A stretch of 64,000 nt of DNA from JACVRX01 sp963831385 (GCA_963831385.1 CAWHPW010000013.1:1-64000); one strand, 5' to 3'. Numbered from the stretch's first letter, positions 17,624 to 27,497 are shown. Notes: generated by a model not told the origin, from the sequence alone. Numbers and translations: made by a program.

Positions 17624-18475
17624 GTGGACGGCCGTCGTCCGCCGGCAAGCCGACCGCTGCTCAGGGTTGTCGTGGCTGCGGTGGAGGTAATGGTCGTGGT
17701 GCTCGGTTTGTTCTGGACGCTGCAGCGCTCGCTGATCTACCTGCCACAAGGCTCGCCAGACCTCCCTGCGGCCGACGCTGTCGCGGGGGCAAAGGACGTC
17801 ACCCTGATGACCGCCGACGGGCTGCGCCTGGCGGCGTGGCACGTACCGGCCCGCCACGGCCGAGCGACGGTGCTTGTGGCCAACGGCAACGCCGGTCATC
17901 GCGGGTTGCGCGCCCCGCTTGCCGCCGCGCTGGCACAGCACGGGCTCGGAGTGCTGCTGTTCGACTACCGCGGCTATGCCGGTAACCCGGGAAGCCCTAC
18001 TGAGGATGGATTCGCACACGACGTGCGTGCGGCCCGCGCCTTCCTGCTAAACGACGCCGACGTTCGACCCGAGGCGCTCATCTACTTTGGCGAAAGCTTG
18101 GGCGCCGGCGTCGTCGTCGGTCTCGCGGCAGAGCACCCACCAGCCGGGCTGGTGCTGCGGTCGCCGTTTACCTCGCTTGCCGATGTTGGCCGCGCGCACT
18201 ACCCGTTCCTACCGGTGCGAGCGTTGTTGCGGGATCGATACCCCGTCCTCGAAACCATCTCGCGCGTCGACGTGCCAACGGTCGTGGTGCTCGGCACGGT
18301 GGACAGCATCGTTCCGCCCGAACAGAGCCGCGTAGTCGCTGCCGCGGCGCCAGGGCTGCGTCAGCTCGTCGAGGTCGTCGGCGCGGACCACAACGACGTC
18401 GAATTGCTGAACGGCCGCGAACTGGTCCGGGCAGTAGCCGATCTGGCGGACGGGACGGCAACGTCGTCGAGCTGA
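17624..18475 (+). CDS. Membrane-anchored alpha/beta hydrolase (BEM46/ABHD-like)
   Basis: 283 residues from the GTG at 17624; a GTG at 17591 would add 11. One N-terminal transmembrane helix (LRVVVAAVEVMVVVLGLFW) is followed by a serine hydrolase domain: LFDYRGYAGNPGSPTE, nucleophile elbow YFGESLGAG, the acid region VLGTVDSIVPPEQS and catalytic His in VGADHNDVE. This is the layout of BEM46/YfhR-type hydrolases. Substrate unknown. Confidence 0.85.
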   Translation: MDGRRPPASRPLLRVVVAAVEVMVVVLGLFWTLQRSLIYLPQGSPDLPAADAVAGAKDVTLMTADGLRLAAWHVPARHGRATVLVANGNAGHRGLRAPLAAALAQHGLGVLLFDYRGYAGNPGSPTEDGFAHDVRAARAFLLNDADVRPEALIYFGESLGAGVVVGLAAEHPPAGLVLRSPFTSLADVGRAHYPFLPVRALLRDRYPVLETISRVDVPTVVVLGTVDSIVPPEQSRVVAAAAPGLRQLVEVVGADHNDVELLNGRELVRAVADLADGTATSSS

Positions 18476-18655
18476 AGACCGCGTCGAAGTCGCCTGCGGG
18501 AGATCGCGTCGGGGTAGCCGCACGACTCGTAGCCGGCCTGATCATCCGCGCTCGGCCAAAGATGTGCCTCTGCGCCGTGCCCAGCACGGAGGAGCGCCGC
18601 CACGCCGGTGCCAACACAGCTACCGTTAGGTGCCGGTCGAGTGATAGGGGTGGTC

Positions 18656-19600
18656 ATGTTGGGAACCGTTGGGCGGATTCGTCGGTCATGGCCCGGGCTC
18701 GTCGGGGCGGTGGGTCTCGTTAGTCTCGTGGCGGTCACCGGGGTCATTGCACCGGCTGCGGCTGCGCCGGCCACCAATGTCATCGTGCTGCCGGGTGCCA
18801 CGTCGGCCGAGGGCATCGCGGTGGGCCGTGGTTCCACGTTCTACGCAAGCGACCTCTTCGGCGGTGACATTTTCCGGGGTGACCTACAGCGCGGCACCGT
18901 TGAACTGTTTATCGACACACCGCCCGGTCAGATGTCGATTGGCCTCAAGGTCGACGACTCAAGTGGATTGCTGTTCGTTGCTGGCGGCTTTAGTGGTCAG
19001 GGCTTCGTGTACGACGCCCTCACCGGTGCCGCCGTCGCGACCTACCAGTTCGGGACGCCGGGCCAGTCGATCATCAACGATGTGGTGGTCACCCGAGCCG
19101 GGGCCTGGTTCACCGACTCGGCGAACGCGAGTCTCTACTTCGTTCCGATCGGTCCGGGCGGGGTGCTAGGTGCTTTCAGCGTCCTGACAGTCACCGGTCC
19201 GGCGGCCGACACCAGCGGCGAGTTCAACTTCAACGGCATCGCCGCCACACCGGATGGACGCACGCTGATCGTCGCGCATTCGACCACCGAGGCGCTGTAC
19301 ACAGTTGATCCGGTGACTGGCGCGAGCACGCTGCTTGCACCCATGCCGGCCCCGGACGGCATACTCTTCGAGGCCGGGAGGTTGTGGGTGGCGCAACCCT
19401 TCCTGAACCAGGTGTCCAGGCTACGGGTGAGCTCGGACCTGACCGGCGCGGTTGTCGACGAGGTCATCACCAGCCCGCTGTTCCAGACGCCGACGACCGT
19501 CGCGATTCACGGCAATCGGCTCGCCGCAGTCAACGCCAAGTTCGACACGGGCATACCACCGACCGCAGACGAATACGAGGTAGTGATCGTCGACCGTTAG
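18656..19600 (+). CDS. Secreted SMP-30/NHL-like beta-propeller protein
   Basis: 314 residues from the ATG at 18656 (AGGGG upstream). A signal peptide (RRSWPGLVGAVGLVSLVAVT, then GVIAPAAAAPA) precedes a repeating propeller: EGIAVGRGSTFYASDLFGGD, VFVAGG-like LLFVAGGFSG, NFNGIAATPDGRTLIVAHST, GILFEAGRLWVAQPFLNQVS. Exported sugar-lactone-lactonase-like proteins look like this, but catalytic residues cannot be assigned. A second, roughly 80% identical copy of its C-terminal 134 residues is fused to a broken SARP gene at 47261-47665. Confidence 0.8.
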   Translation: MLGTVGRIRRSWPGLVGAVGLVSLVAVTGVIAPAAAAPATNVIVLPGATSAEGIAVGRGSTFYASDLFGGDIFRGDLQRGTVELFIDTPPGQMSIGLKVDDSSGLLFVAGGFSGQGFVYDALTGAAVATYQFGTPGQSIINDVVVTRAGAWFTDSANASLYFVPIGPGGVLGAFSVLTVTGPAADTSGEFNFNGIAATPDGRTLIVAHSTTEALYTVDPVTGASTLLAPMPAPDGILFEAGRLWVAQPFLNQVSRLRVSSDLTGAVVDEVITSPLFQTPTTVAIHGNRLAAVNAKFDTGIPPTADEYEVVIVDR

Positions 19601-19609
19601 TACCCGCTC

Positions 19610-19795
19610 TCACACGCCGTGGGGCCGTACGAGTCGCTCGGTGGTGGGCGTGGCATCAAGGTGATGCGCAGTCGGGTCGTCGTCAGGTCGAGAGCGGGCG
19701 GTGCTTCGTCGGTAGCGGTGTAGCGCGAGCCAGATCAGTGGTGCGCCGATGATGCTGGGTAGGAGCCAGTAGGTGAGGTGCGGCAGCTGCGTCAA
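19610..19795 (-). other. Possible small membrane protein fragment
   Basis: A 61-codon frame (MTQLPHLTYWLLPSIIGAPL) has one hydrophobic helix and a polar tail. It might be the end of a former membrane protein. Weak evidence; no ribosome site and no family recognised. Confidence 0.25.
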
Positions 19796-19861
19796 CTGGA
19801 AGGAGCGTTACTGCCGCTTCTGGCGAGCCATGACCGGCGTCGGCCCTGCTCGACTGCGGCA

Positions 19862-19965
19862 CCACCCGCTACACGCCGCCGGCGACGGTGATCGCGGAGC
19901 GGATCGGCTGGCAGCACCGCGTGATCGTGGCTCAAGGATCGGGTGTGGGAGCCGCGGCTGCTGAG
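19862..19965 (+). mobile_element. IS21-type transposase (IstA) remnant
   Basis: Two frames read TRYTPPATVIAERIGW and then LKDRVWEPRLL. IstA proteins of IS21 elements have a matching stretch in which PATVIAERIGW is followed by a few residues and LKDRVRELRP. Only about 100 bp survive, with one frameshift, and there is no IstB or terminal repeat. Remnant call based on this short match. Confidence 0.4.
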
Positions 19966-20018
19966 AGAGGGCACCTGCTTCCGTATCCAAGTCGACTCGC
20001 GCAGGCCAACAATGACGT

Positions 20019-20717
20019 GTGGCCGACAATGCGCTGAATGGTCTTGGGCGCTCATGGATCCTCGCCAACCTGATCGGATTCGCCGCAGGCGGCGCTGTCT
20101 TCGGCGCGAGTCAGGAGAGCTGGCTTCGCCCGTACTTTGAGGTCGTTACTGAGCCGGCTGCGGCAGCGCGAATTATGGCCGTGAGTTCAGGCATTGGCGT
20201 CACTTTGCTTGGCGCATCGGTGGGTCTGGCGGAGTGGCTAGTTCTCCGTACGCGGCTACCAGCCGCATGGTGGGCTCCGGCCACTGCCCTGGGATATGGG
20301 TTGGCGGGCGCGGGAGCCGGTGCGATCAGCGGGGTCATGGGCGGGACGGTGACCGGTATGGGCCCGGAGCATGGAGTGCTGGGCTTCACCACAGGCGTGG
20401 TCGTGTCCACGATCATGCTCGGCCTTCTCCCCGGCACCTTGCAGTGGATACTCCTGCGTCGGCGCGCGCAAAAGGCAGGCAGGTGGCCGTGGGTGACGCT
20501 GGGCGCGCTCCTAGCCGGAGTCTTTGCGGCGGCTGTCATCGTCCGCTTCGGTATGGCCTACGTCATTCCATGGCTACAACCGGAGGATTTCCCGTCCGCA
20601 AAGGCGCTGTCGTGCGCGGGTTTGGTGATGGGTGCTGTCTTCGGTGTCTTGACGTTGTCGACTCTCCGACGAGCGCTGAGTCCGGCGGTTAACTCTGTAG
20701 CCCTGGGTGACGTGTGA
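20019..20717 (+). CDS. Polytopic membrane protein, unknown function
   Basis: 232 residues from the GTG at 20019. About six hydrophobic segments are visible, for example ILANLIGFAAGGAVFGAS, IMAVSSGIGVTLLGASVGLA, ALGYGLAGAGAGAISGVMGG, GVVVSTIMLGLLPGTLQWIL, LGALLAGVFAAAVIVRFGMA and GLVMGAVFGVLTLSTL. Short arginine-rich loops (LLRRRAQKAGR) suggest orientation. Glycine-rich helices resemble small actinobacterial integral membrane proteins; no transporter signature recognised. Confidence 0.7.
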   Translation: MADNALNGLGRSWILANLIGFAAGGAVFGASQESWLRPYFEVVTEPAAAARIMAVSSGIGVTLLGASVGLAEWLVLRTRLPAAWWAPATALGYGLAGAGAGAISGVMGGTVTGMGPEHGVLGFTTGVVVSTIMLGLLPGTLQWILLRRRAQKAGRWPWVTLGALLAGVFAAAVIVRFGMAYVIPWLQPEDFPSAKALSCAGLVMGAVFGVLTLSTLRRALSPAVNSVALGDV

Positions 20718-20948
20718 GGGACTCGTGGAGTTCTTTCGCACCGAACCCACCCTGATCGAAACCATCGCCGAACTGGGCTCAACTAAGGAGGCGCGCTGCC
20801 CATAGGTCTTCGACCGGCCATTGCCCGGCCCATTGGGCTGTAGCGATGTCGGGTCGTTGTCTGCCTGCAGGACCGCATCGCCCATGGCCAGCGAGAGCCT
20901 GGTACTGAGGGAACGTCAGAACGCTGAGACTCAACTCAGTAATCTTGC

Positions 20949-22555
20949 ATGGTGCCAGACGCGGTGCCGCTGGGCGGGGCACAGGTCCGCGCCGCGGAAC
21001 TGATCGCGGCGCTGTCTCTGGCGACTGACCTCGGCATCGGTGTTCCTCTCGAGCACGGTTTGCACAGCACGCTGATCGCGATGCGGCTCGGCGAGCGAAT
21101 GGGCGTCGACGCGGAGACGGCGTCGCAGGCGTACTACGCGTGCTTGCTGTTCTACATCGGCTGTACCGCTAATTCGGATCTCACCGCCGAGATCTTCGGC
21201 GATGAAAACGTGCTGACGACCTACGCCCTTCCGGCCAGGTTCGGGTCGCGGGTCGAGATGATGGCGGGGTTCATGCGGGCGTTGGCTCCACCGGGTCACG
21301 CGCCGCTGGTGCGTGCGCGGGAGCTTGCGTTCGGGGTTCCGAAGTTGGCGCTGCTGTTCAGAGGCCAAGTCGCCGCGTTGTGCGAAGTGGCGCAGATGCT
21401 GACCGACCGGCTTGGCCTGCCCGCTGCCGTCGGGGCGCTGTTCGCCTACGTCGCCGAGCGCTGGGACGGCAAGGGCGAACCCGGCCGTGCGAAGCGCGAT
21501 GAGATCCCACTTGCCGGTGCGGATCGTGCAAGTGGCTCGAGACGCCGCGTTTCAGCGAATGCTGGGCGGCGAGGCGTTCGCCGCACGGATCGTCCGCGAG
21601 CGGGCGGGCGGCGCGTTCGATCCCGTTATCGGCGGGCTGCTTGCGGACGAGGCTACGGAGATCCTGGCGCTCGATACCGGGACTTCGGCGTGGGAGGAGA
21701 CGCTCGCCTGCGAGCCGCATCCTCGGTTGACCCTGCAGGGCGAGGCGATCGATGCGGCGCTGGCGGCGATGGGCGATTTCGCCGACCTTGTCTCTCCGTA
21801 CCTGGTCGGTCACTCGGCCGGAGTGGCCGAGCTGGCGACGGCGGCTGCTCGCCGCTGCGGTTTTGGAGTCACCGACCTGGTCACGATTCGCCGGGCAGCG
21901 CTGGTACATGACGTCGGGCGAGTCGCGGTCCCGGCCCGCATCTGGCAAATGGCAGCACCGCTGACGCCGGACGACTGGGAACGGGTCAGGTTGCATGCGT
22001 ATCACTCCGAGCGGGTTCTGGCCCGTTCCCCGTTTCTTTCTACGCTCGCGCCGGTGGCCAGCAGTCACCACGAGCGACTCGACGGCTCGGGCTACCATCG
22101 CGGAGCCGCGGCTGCGACGCTTACCCGGCCGGCTCGGCTACTCGCCGCCGCCGACGCCTATCACGCAATGACCGAGCCGCGGCCGCACCGCCAGGCGCTC
22201 TCGCCCGGACAGGCCGCCGACACCCTCGGCCGGGAGGCCCGCGCTGGACGTTTGGACGCCGATGTGGTCGCCGCGGTGCTCGAGGTCGTCCGGGCAACGA
22301 GTTCCGCGAATCATGCGGCCGGCGGGGTTGACCGAGCGCGAGGCCGAGGTGGTCGGCCTGCTGGCGCGCGGCTTGCAGACCAAGCAGGTCGCACGTGCCC
22401 TCGGGGTCTCGGTCAAGACGGCCGATCGGCACGTCCAGAACGCCTACCGGAAGATCGGCGTGTCAACGCGTGCCGCGGCGACGCTGTTCGCCATGCAGCA
22501 CGGGCTCGCTACATGGGGAGAACTCCCGATTTCCCGTACCGCCGACCGTTCGTAG
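20949..22555 (+). pseudogene. HD-domain phosphohydrolase-like protein with C-terminal LuxR HTH, two frameshifts
   Basis: Frame 1 (20949 to ~21505) reads LIAALSLATDLGIGVPLEHG to FAYVAERWDGKGEPGRAKRD. Frame 2 (to ~22310) contains PVRIVQVARDAAFQRMLGGE, HD motif RRAALVHDVGRVAVPARIW and HHERLDGSGYHRG. Frame 3 ends in a LuxR helix-turn-helix (GLTEREAEVVGLLARGLQTK, VSVKTADRHVQNAYRKIGVS). Joined length is ~530 residues. HD-GYP-like domains hydrolyse cyclic dinucleotides, and family members with a LuxR tail are transcription factors. Each shift is a single base; the three parts are otherwise intact. Confidence 0.8.
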
Positions 22556-22643
22556 CGTCCTTCCCAGCCGGCAAGGTCGACGAGCAGCGGGCGACCATGC
22601 CGGGCAGACCTCCCAGGCAGCCACGATGAAGCAGGGGGCACGG

Positions 22644-23735
22644 ATGAACGGCGTGCGCGAGCCAGGGCGTGCCGAGACCGTTGTCGTCGGCGGCGGCCAG
22701 GCGGGACTCTCGGTCGGGCATCACCTGGCCCGGCGTGGTCTGCCCTTCGTGATCCTGGACGCCCACACGCGGATCGGTGACTCCTGGCGGAACCGGTGGG
22801 ACTCGCTGCGCCTGTTCACCCCCGCCCGGTACAACGGATTGGACGGAATGCCCTTCCCCGGCCCGGTCCACTCCTTCTCCACCAAGGACGAGGTGGCCGA
22901 CTACCTGGAGACCTACGCGGCCAGGTTCGACCTGCCGGTCCGGACCGGCGTCAAGGTGGACGGGATTTCAAGGAACGGACACGACGAGGCAGGATTCGTG
23001 GTGACGGCCGGCGAGAATCGGTTCGAGGCCGACAACGTGGTGGTCGCCATGTCGAGCTACCAAAGACCGCGGGTCCCCCCGTTCGCCGACGAGCTTGATC
23101 CTGGTGTCGTCCAGCTGCATTCCAGCAGATACCGGAACCCATCCCAGCTTCGAGACGGAGGCGTCCTCGTGGTGGGGGCGGGCAACTCGGGAGCCGAGAT
23201 CGCCCTCGAGGTGGCAACCAGTCATCCGACATGGCTGTCGGGGAAGGAATCCGGCCATGTCCCGTTCCGTATCGAGTCTGCGGCGGCCCGGTACCTCTTC
23301 CAGCCCCTGCTATTCCGGTTCATCGGTCACCGCCTGCTGACCGTGAACACACCGATCGGCCGAAAGATGCGCCCGAAGCTGCTTTCCCATGCTGCGCCGC
23401 TCGTCCGTGTCAAGCCCAAGGACCTCGCCGCGGCCGGGGTCAGACGTGTCCCCAGAACCGTTGGGGTGCAGGACGGGCTACCGCTGCTGGAGGACCAACG
23501 GGTCCTCGAGGTGGCTAACGTCGTCTGGTGCACGGGTTTCAGCCCCGACTTCTCATGGATCGATCTCCCTGTCTTCGGGGACACAGAGCCAATACACCAT
23601 CGCGGGATAGTCGACAACGAGCCGGGCCTGTACTTCGTCGGCCTGCACTTCCTGTATGCGATGTCATCGGGATTCTTGCCCGGCGTCGGCAGGGACGCCA
23701 AATACGTGGTCGAGTCCATCGCTTCCCGACACTGA
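22644..23735 (+). CDS. Flavin-containing monooxygenase-like NAD(P)/FAD oxidoreductase
   Basis: 363 residues from the ATG at 22644 (AGGGGG upstream). FAD motif TVVVGGGQAGLSVGHHLARR, then GDSWRNRWDSLRLFTPARYN, NADPH motif VLVVGAGNSGAEIALEVA, and a C-terminal ATG-like VVWCTGFSPDFSWIDLPVF. This is the single-component flavoprotein oxygenase group close to CzcO/Baeyer-Villiger-like enzymes. It follows the HD/LuxR gene in the same direction by 88 bp. Substrate unknown. Confidence 0.88.
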   Translation: MNGVREPGRAETVVVGGGQAGLSVGHHLARRGLPFVILDAHTRIGDSWRNRWDSLRLFTPARYNGLDGMPFPGPVHSFSTKDEVADYLETYAARFDLPVRTGVKVDGISRNGHDEAGFVVTAGENRFEADNVVVAMSSYQRPRVPPFADELDPGVVQLHSSRYRNPSQLRDGGVLVVGAGNSGAEIALEVATSHPTWLSGKESGHVPFRIESAAARYLFQPLLFRFIGHRLLTVNTPIGRKMRPKLLSHAAPLVRVKPKDLAAAGVRRVPRTVGVQDGLPLLEDQRVLEVANVVWCTGFSPDFSWIDLPVFGDTEPIHHRGIVDNEPGLYFVGLHFLYAMSSGFLPGVGRDAKYVVESIASRH

Positions 23736-24033
23736 CCGATACGGCCCGAGGAAGTCGAGCTGCTCAGTCGTGGAGGTGGAGCCGCGGCGGGAGCGCCGTG
23801 TTCCCGACGGTCTAGAGGGCTGAGCCGCGACTGCCCCCGTTGCTGACGCCGGGTGGTCGTAGCTCCGGTCCGGGGCCGAGGGCGTGCCCAGACGTCCCGA
23901 TCATGTTGTCGCCTCGGCACGCGGGGCCCACGATCCGCTCAGCTTTGCGGCGGCCCTGCGCTACAAGAACGCCGGATGAAGGATTCCATCGTTATCGTCT
24001 ACCCACATGCTGGGCGGCGAGCGTGAAGGTGTC
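23736..24033. other. Intergenic region with no recognised gene
   Basis: About 300 bp between the flavoprotein and PfkB genes. I see no coding remnant, hairpin or repeat here. A promoter for the downstream kinase-phosphorylase operon is expected but not obvious. Confidence 0.5.
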
Positions 24034-25038
24034 ATGACGAAAGACGCGCAGGCCCGCGGGCGGAGGCGCAAAGTCGCGGTGCTCGGTCCCATCCCTCGGG
24101 ATCAGATCATCACGCACGCCGGTGAGAGGTTCGAGAAGTACGGATGCGCGCTGTACACCGCGGTAGCCCTGTCCGCGTTGCTCGATCCGGCGGACACGAT
24201 CGCTCCGATATGCCACGTCCGTCGCCGGGACGAGGGCCCGATCAAGCAGATCTTGCAGGGCTACCCGAATATCGACACCTCGGGCATCTCGGCGCACGCA
24301 GACCAGGGCGACGTGATCGAGCTGCGCTATATCCAGCACAACATCCGGGTGGAGCGGCAGACGAGCTTCATGAATCCGATCTTGCCGGCGGACGTCGACC
24401 GGGTGCTCGATGCCGATGCGTTCGTGTGCGTTCCGATAACGGACTACGAGGTGGGCCAGCCTACGTTGCGGCACATCAAGGACAACGGCAGCGGGACGGT
24501 GGTCCTGGACGCGCACGGCCCGACGACCACGCTGACCCGCGGCGGCGAACGGCACCCCCGGGTCTGGGCGGACCGGGACGTGTGGCTTCCCTACGTCGAC
24601 ATCCTGAAGATGAACCTCGAGGAGGCGGGCTCGACGTGGCTCGGTGAGTCTGCCGAGGTCTCCGGTGACGCGCCGACGCTGAGCGACGAGGAGTTGCGCG
24701 ACCTGGCGGCGCATTGCCTGGACCGCGGCGTCGGCGCCGTCTGCGTGACCCTGGACGAGCGTGGATGCGCCGTGTTCTATCGGAGCGGCTCCGGGGCCAC
24801 CATGGGAGAGTTCGTCGACCGCATCGAGGTGGAGAACGTCGTGGATACGACCGGTGCTGGCGACTCGTTCGCCGCAGGGCTCGCTTTCGGCTATCTCGCG
24901 CACCAGGATTACGTGGTGGCGGCCGAGTACGGGAACGCGATGGGAGCCCAGCGCTGCACCGGCGCGGAGCTGGACGTTTACCTCTCGCGGGAGGGCACCG
25001 AGCGGCAGATCCTCGCCAACTACGGCCCGCGCGCGTAG
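24034..25038 (+). CDS. PfkB-family carbohydrate kinase
   Basis: 334 residues from the ATG at 24034 (GAAGG upstream); an upstream ATG at 24007 lacks a site. The ribokinase fold is marked by KVAVLGPIPRDQIIT at the N-terminus, ILKMNLEEAGSTWLG in the middle and the PfkB signature VVDTTGAGDSFAAGLAFGYL (catalytic Asp of GAGD near residue 276). It is 12 bp upstream of a GH65 phosphorylase, so it most likely phosphorylates the free sugar released by phosphorolysis. Exact sugar unknown. Confidence 0.88.
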   Translation: MTKDAQARGRRRKVAVLGPIPRDQIITHAGERFEKYGCALYTAVALSALLDPADTIAPICHVRRRDEGPIKQILQGYPNIDTSGISAHADQGDVIELRYIQHNIRVERQTSFMNPILPADVDRVLDADAFVCVPITDYEVGQPTLRHIKDNGSGTVVLDAHGPTTTLTRGGERHPRVWADRDVWLPYVDILKMNLEEAGSTWLGESAEVSGDAPTLSDEELRDLAAHCLDRGVGAVCVTLDERGCAVFYRSGSGATMGEFVDRIEVENVVDTTGAGDSFAAGLAFGYLAHQDYVVAAEYGNAMGAQRCTGAELDVYLSREGTERQILANYGPRA

Positions 25039-25050
25039 GGGACGCCAGTC

Positions 25051-27402
25051 GTGCATGCCGACTTCGAGGGTGACGGTTCGCAGTGGCACGTGGTGGAGGA
25101 CGGCTTCGATCCCGCCCGGACGAACACATTCGAGACGCTCTTCACCACCGGCAACGGATACCTCGGCACCAGGGGCTCGCTGGAGGAGGGCCACGAGGGC
25201 GCGCTCGCGGGGACCTTCCTGAACGGTGTCTTCGACCACCACGACTCCGCGGTGATCGACCTGGTGAAGGCTCCAGACTGGCTGAGTCTGACCGTCGTCG
25301 TGAACGGTACGAGACTGGACATGACATCCGCGCCGGTTCGGCACCATCGGCGGGTCCTGGACATGCACGAGGGGGTGCTGTCCCGACAGACCGTGTTCGA
25401 GGACGGCGAAGGCCGCCGGACCAGAGTGGAGAGCGTCCGCTTCGCGAGCACCGCCGACCAGCACCTGTGCGGCCTGCAGGTCCGGATCACTCCAGAGAAC
25501 CACGCCGCGTCGGTCACCGTCCACAGTGGTATCGACGGCACCGGATACAACCTGGACCGACCGCCCATCTACGCGGAGCCCCCGCCGTCCGACCCGCAGA
25601 TGAAGTGGCAGAAGTGGGCGAAATCCAAGCACCTGGAGGAGGTCGCCCGCGCGGGGCACGCCGACTGGATCTATCTCGAGACCCGCACCATCGACACCGG
25701 GGTCACGATCGGCTACGCCGCGAGTACCACCGTCTCGGCGTCGGCCGAGCCCGAGGTCTACCAGCGGCACAAGTACATCGAGCAGACGGCACATTCCCGC
25801 GTGGCCGCCGGCGACACACTCACCGTGGACAAGCTGGTGACCGTCTACACGTCCCGTGACGTGCCGGCGGGCTCGGTACGTCAAGCGTGCCTTGACGAAC
25901 TCCGGCGGCACACCGCAGCTGGATTCGCGGCGTGCCGAGACCGAAACCGTGAGGCGTGGCTGGCGAAGTGGGCCGACTCCGACGTGAGGATCGACGGGGA
26001 CACCGACGCCACCCGAGCCGTGCGGTTCAACATCTATCACCTCCTGATCGCGGCCAACGAGTCCGATCCCCGCGTGAACATCGGCGCGAACAGCCTGTCG
26101 GGGGAGCGCTACCGCGGCCACACGTTCTGGGACACCGAGGTGTTCCTCCTCCCGTTCTTCATCTATACGCAGCCGGAGACGGCACGGGCACTCGTGCTGT
26201 ACCGCTACCACACCCTCGACGGGGCTCGGGCGAACGCCCGCGACGGCGGGTTCCGCGGCGCCCGCTACGCCTGGGAGTCCGCCGACACCGGCGTCGAGAC
26301 CACACCGAAATGGACAGTGGACGGAGCTCACCGGATATGGATGGGCGAAGAGGAGATCCACATCACGTCCGCGGTCGTGCGCGGCCTCCTCGAGTACGTC
26401 ACCGCGACGGGTGACCAGGCACTGATGATCGACCACGGGGCGGAGATCCTCTTCGAGACCAGCCGATTCTGGATCGATAGGCTGGAGCCGAGGCCGGACG
26501 GAAAGTACGTCCTGACCAGAGTGGTCGGTCCCGACGAGTTCCACGAGCATGTCGACAACAACGCGTACACCAACTACCTGGTGCGGTGGCACCTCCGGCA
26601 GGCAGCGCACGTATACGCCGAGCTCTCCGCGACGCACCCAGATGAGCTGGCCGACCTGGCGCACCGCATCGGGCTGACCTCTGAGGAAGTCCAGGAATGG
26701 CTCGATCGGGCCGAACGGATCCAGCTACCCGGCCACACCGAGGATGGGGTGATCGAGCAGTTCGACGGGTACTTCGGCCTGGAGACCCTCCCCGTGACTC
26801 TGGACGAGAACGAAATGCCGCAGTACCCGCCCGGCTACGACCACCACAACCTCGCCGGGTCGAAGCTGCTCAAGCAGCCCGACGTGGTGATGCTGACCTA
26901 CGTCCTTCCGGACGAGTTCCCGGACGCCGTCAAGCTGGCCAACTACGAGCACTACGAGCCGCTAACGCTGCACAAGTCGTCGTTGAGCCCAGCCGTCCAC
27001 GCGATCATGGGAATCGAGGTCGGCGACCCCAGCCGCGCCATGCAGTACTTCCGGCGCTCCGCATTGGTGGACCTCATCGACAACCAAGGGAACACCCAGG
27101 AAGGGATCCATATCGCCTCCGCCGGCGGCACCTGGCAGATGGTGGTGTGCGGGTTCGGCGGGTTCCGAGTTCACGGCGGCCGCATGACATTCAAGCCCTG
27201 GCTCCCGCCCGGCTGGAATGCCGTCGCCTTCAAGCTGAAGTGGCACGGGAGCGTCCTGTCCGTAGAGGTCCGACACGACTCCGCGAGGTTCCTGCTGGAA
27301 GGCCGGCAAGGTTCTCGCGAGGACATCGTCGTCAACGGCGCGGACACAGCACTTCCCGCCAACGAGAAGATTTTCGTCGATCTCATCCGAACACTCCGCT
27401 GA
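25051..27402 (+). CDS. Glycoside hydrolase family 65 disaccharide phosphorylase
   Basis: 783 residues from a GTG. GH65 enzymes (maltose, trehalose, kojibiose, nigerose phosphorylases) use phosphate to split alpha-glucosides into beta-glucose 1-phosphate plus a sugar. Visible features: N-terminal beta-sandwich (NTFETLFTTGNGYLGTRGSL), barrel motif GHTFWDTEVFLLPFF, general acid Glu in VGPDEFHEHVDNNAYTN (about residue 496), phosphate-site region YEHYEPLTLHKSSLSPAVHA and the EGIHIASAGGTWQ block. Cytoplasmic, no signal peptide. Between the PfkB kinase and a stub of a HAD gene. Confidence 0.93.
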   Translation: MHADFEGDGSQWHVVEDGFDPARTNTFETLFTTGNGYLGTRGSLEEGHEGALAGTFLNGVFDHHDSAVIDLVKAPDWLSLTVVVNGTRLDMTSAPVRHHRRVLDMHEGVLSRQTVFEDGEGRRTRVESVRFASTADQHLCGLQVRITPENHAASVTVHSGIDGTGYNLDRPPIYAEPPPSDPQMKWQKWAKSKHLEEVARAGHADWIYLETRTIDTGVTIGYAASTTVSASAEPEVYQRHKYIEQTAHSRVAAGDTLTVDKLVTVYTSRDVPAGSVRQACLDELRRHTAAGFAACRDRNREAWLAKWADSDVRIDGDTDATRAVRFNIYHLLIAANESDPRVNIGANSLSGERYRGHTFWDTEVFLLPFFIYTQPETARALVLYRYHTLDGARANARDGGFRGARYAWESADTGVETTPKWTVDGAHRIWMGEEEIHITSAVVRGLLEYVTATGDQALMIDHGAEILFETSRFWIDRLEPRPDGKYVLTRVVGPDEFHEHVDNNAYTNYLVRWHLRQAAHVYAELSATHPDELADLAHRIGLTSEEVQEWLDRAERIQLPGHTEDGVIEQFDGYFGLETLPVTLDENEMPQYPPGYDHHNLAGSKLLKQPDVVMLTYVLPDEFPDAVKLANYEHYEPLTLHKSSLSPAVHAIMGIEVGDPSRAMQYFRRSALVDLIDNQGNTQEGIHIASAGGTWQMVVCGFGGFRVHGGRMTFKPWLPPGWNAVAFKLKWHGSVLSVEVRHDSARFLLEGRQGSREDIVVNGADTALPANEKIFVDLIRTLR

Positions 27403-27497
27403 TGGTCCTCAAGGGAGTCATGTTCCACCTCGATATACGGCCCGAGGGGCTGGCGCTGGAGCGAGTCGATCAAGCGTCGACGTCATCCACGATGTAA
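27402..27497 (+). pseudogene. Stub of a HAD phosphatase / beta-phosphoglucomutase gene
   Basis: The ATG overlaps the GH65 stop codon (TGATG), the classic arrangement for a coupled gene. The frame starts MVLKGVMFHLDIRPEGLALE and ends after 31 residues. LKGVxFxLD resembles the opening of HAD-family beta-phosphoglucomutases (LKGVIFDLDG), which normally follow GH65 genes to convert beta-glucose 1-phosphate to glucose 6-phosphate. The catalytic Asp pair is not preserved. Interpretation is inference. Confidence 0.4.

Noticed and set aside
23992..26664. 890-codon open frame on the minus strand
   Set aside because: Antisense to the PfkB and GH65 genes, which carry clear catalytic motifs.
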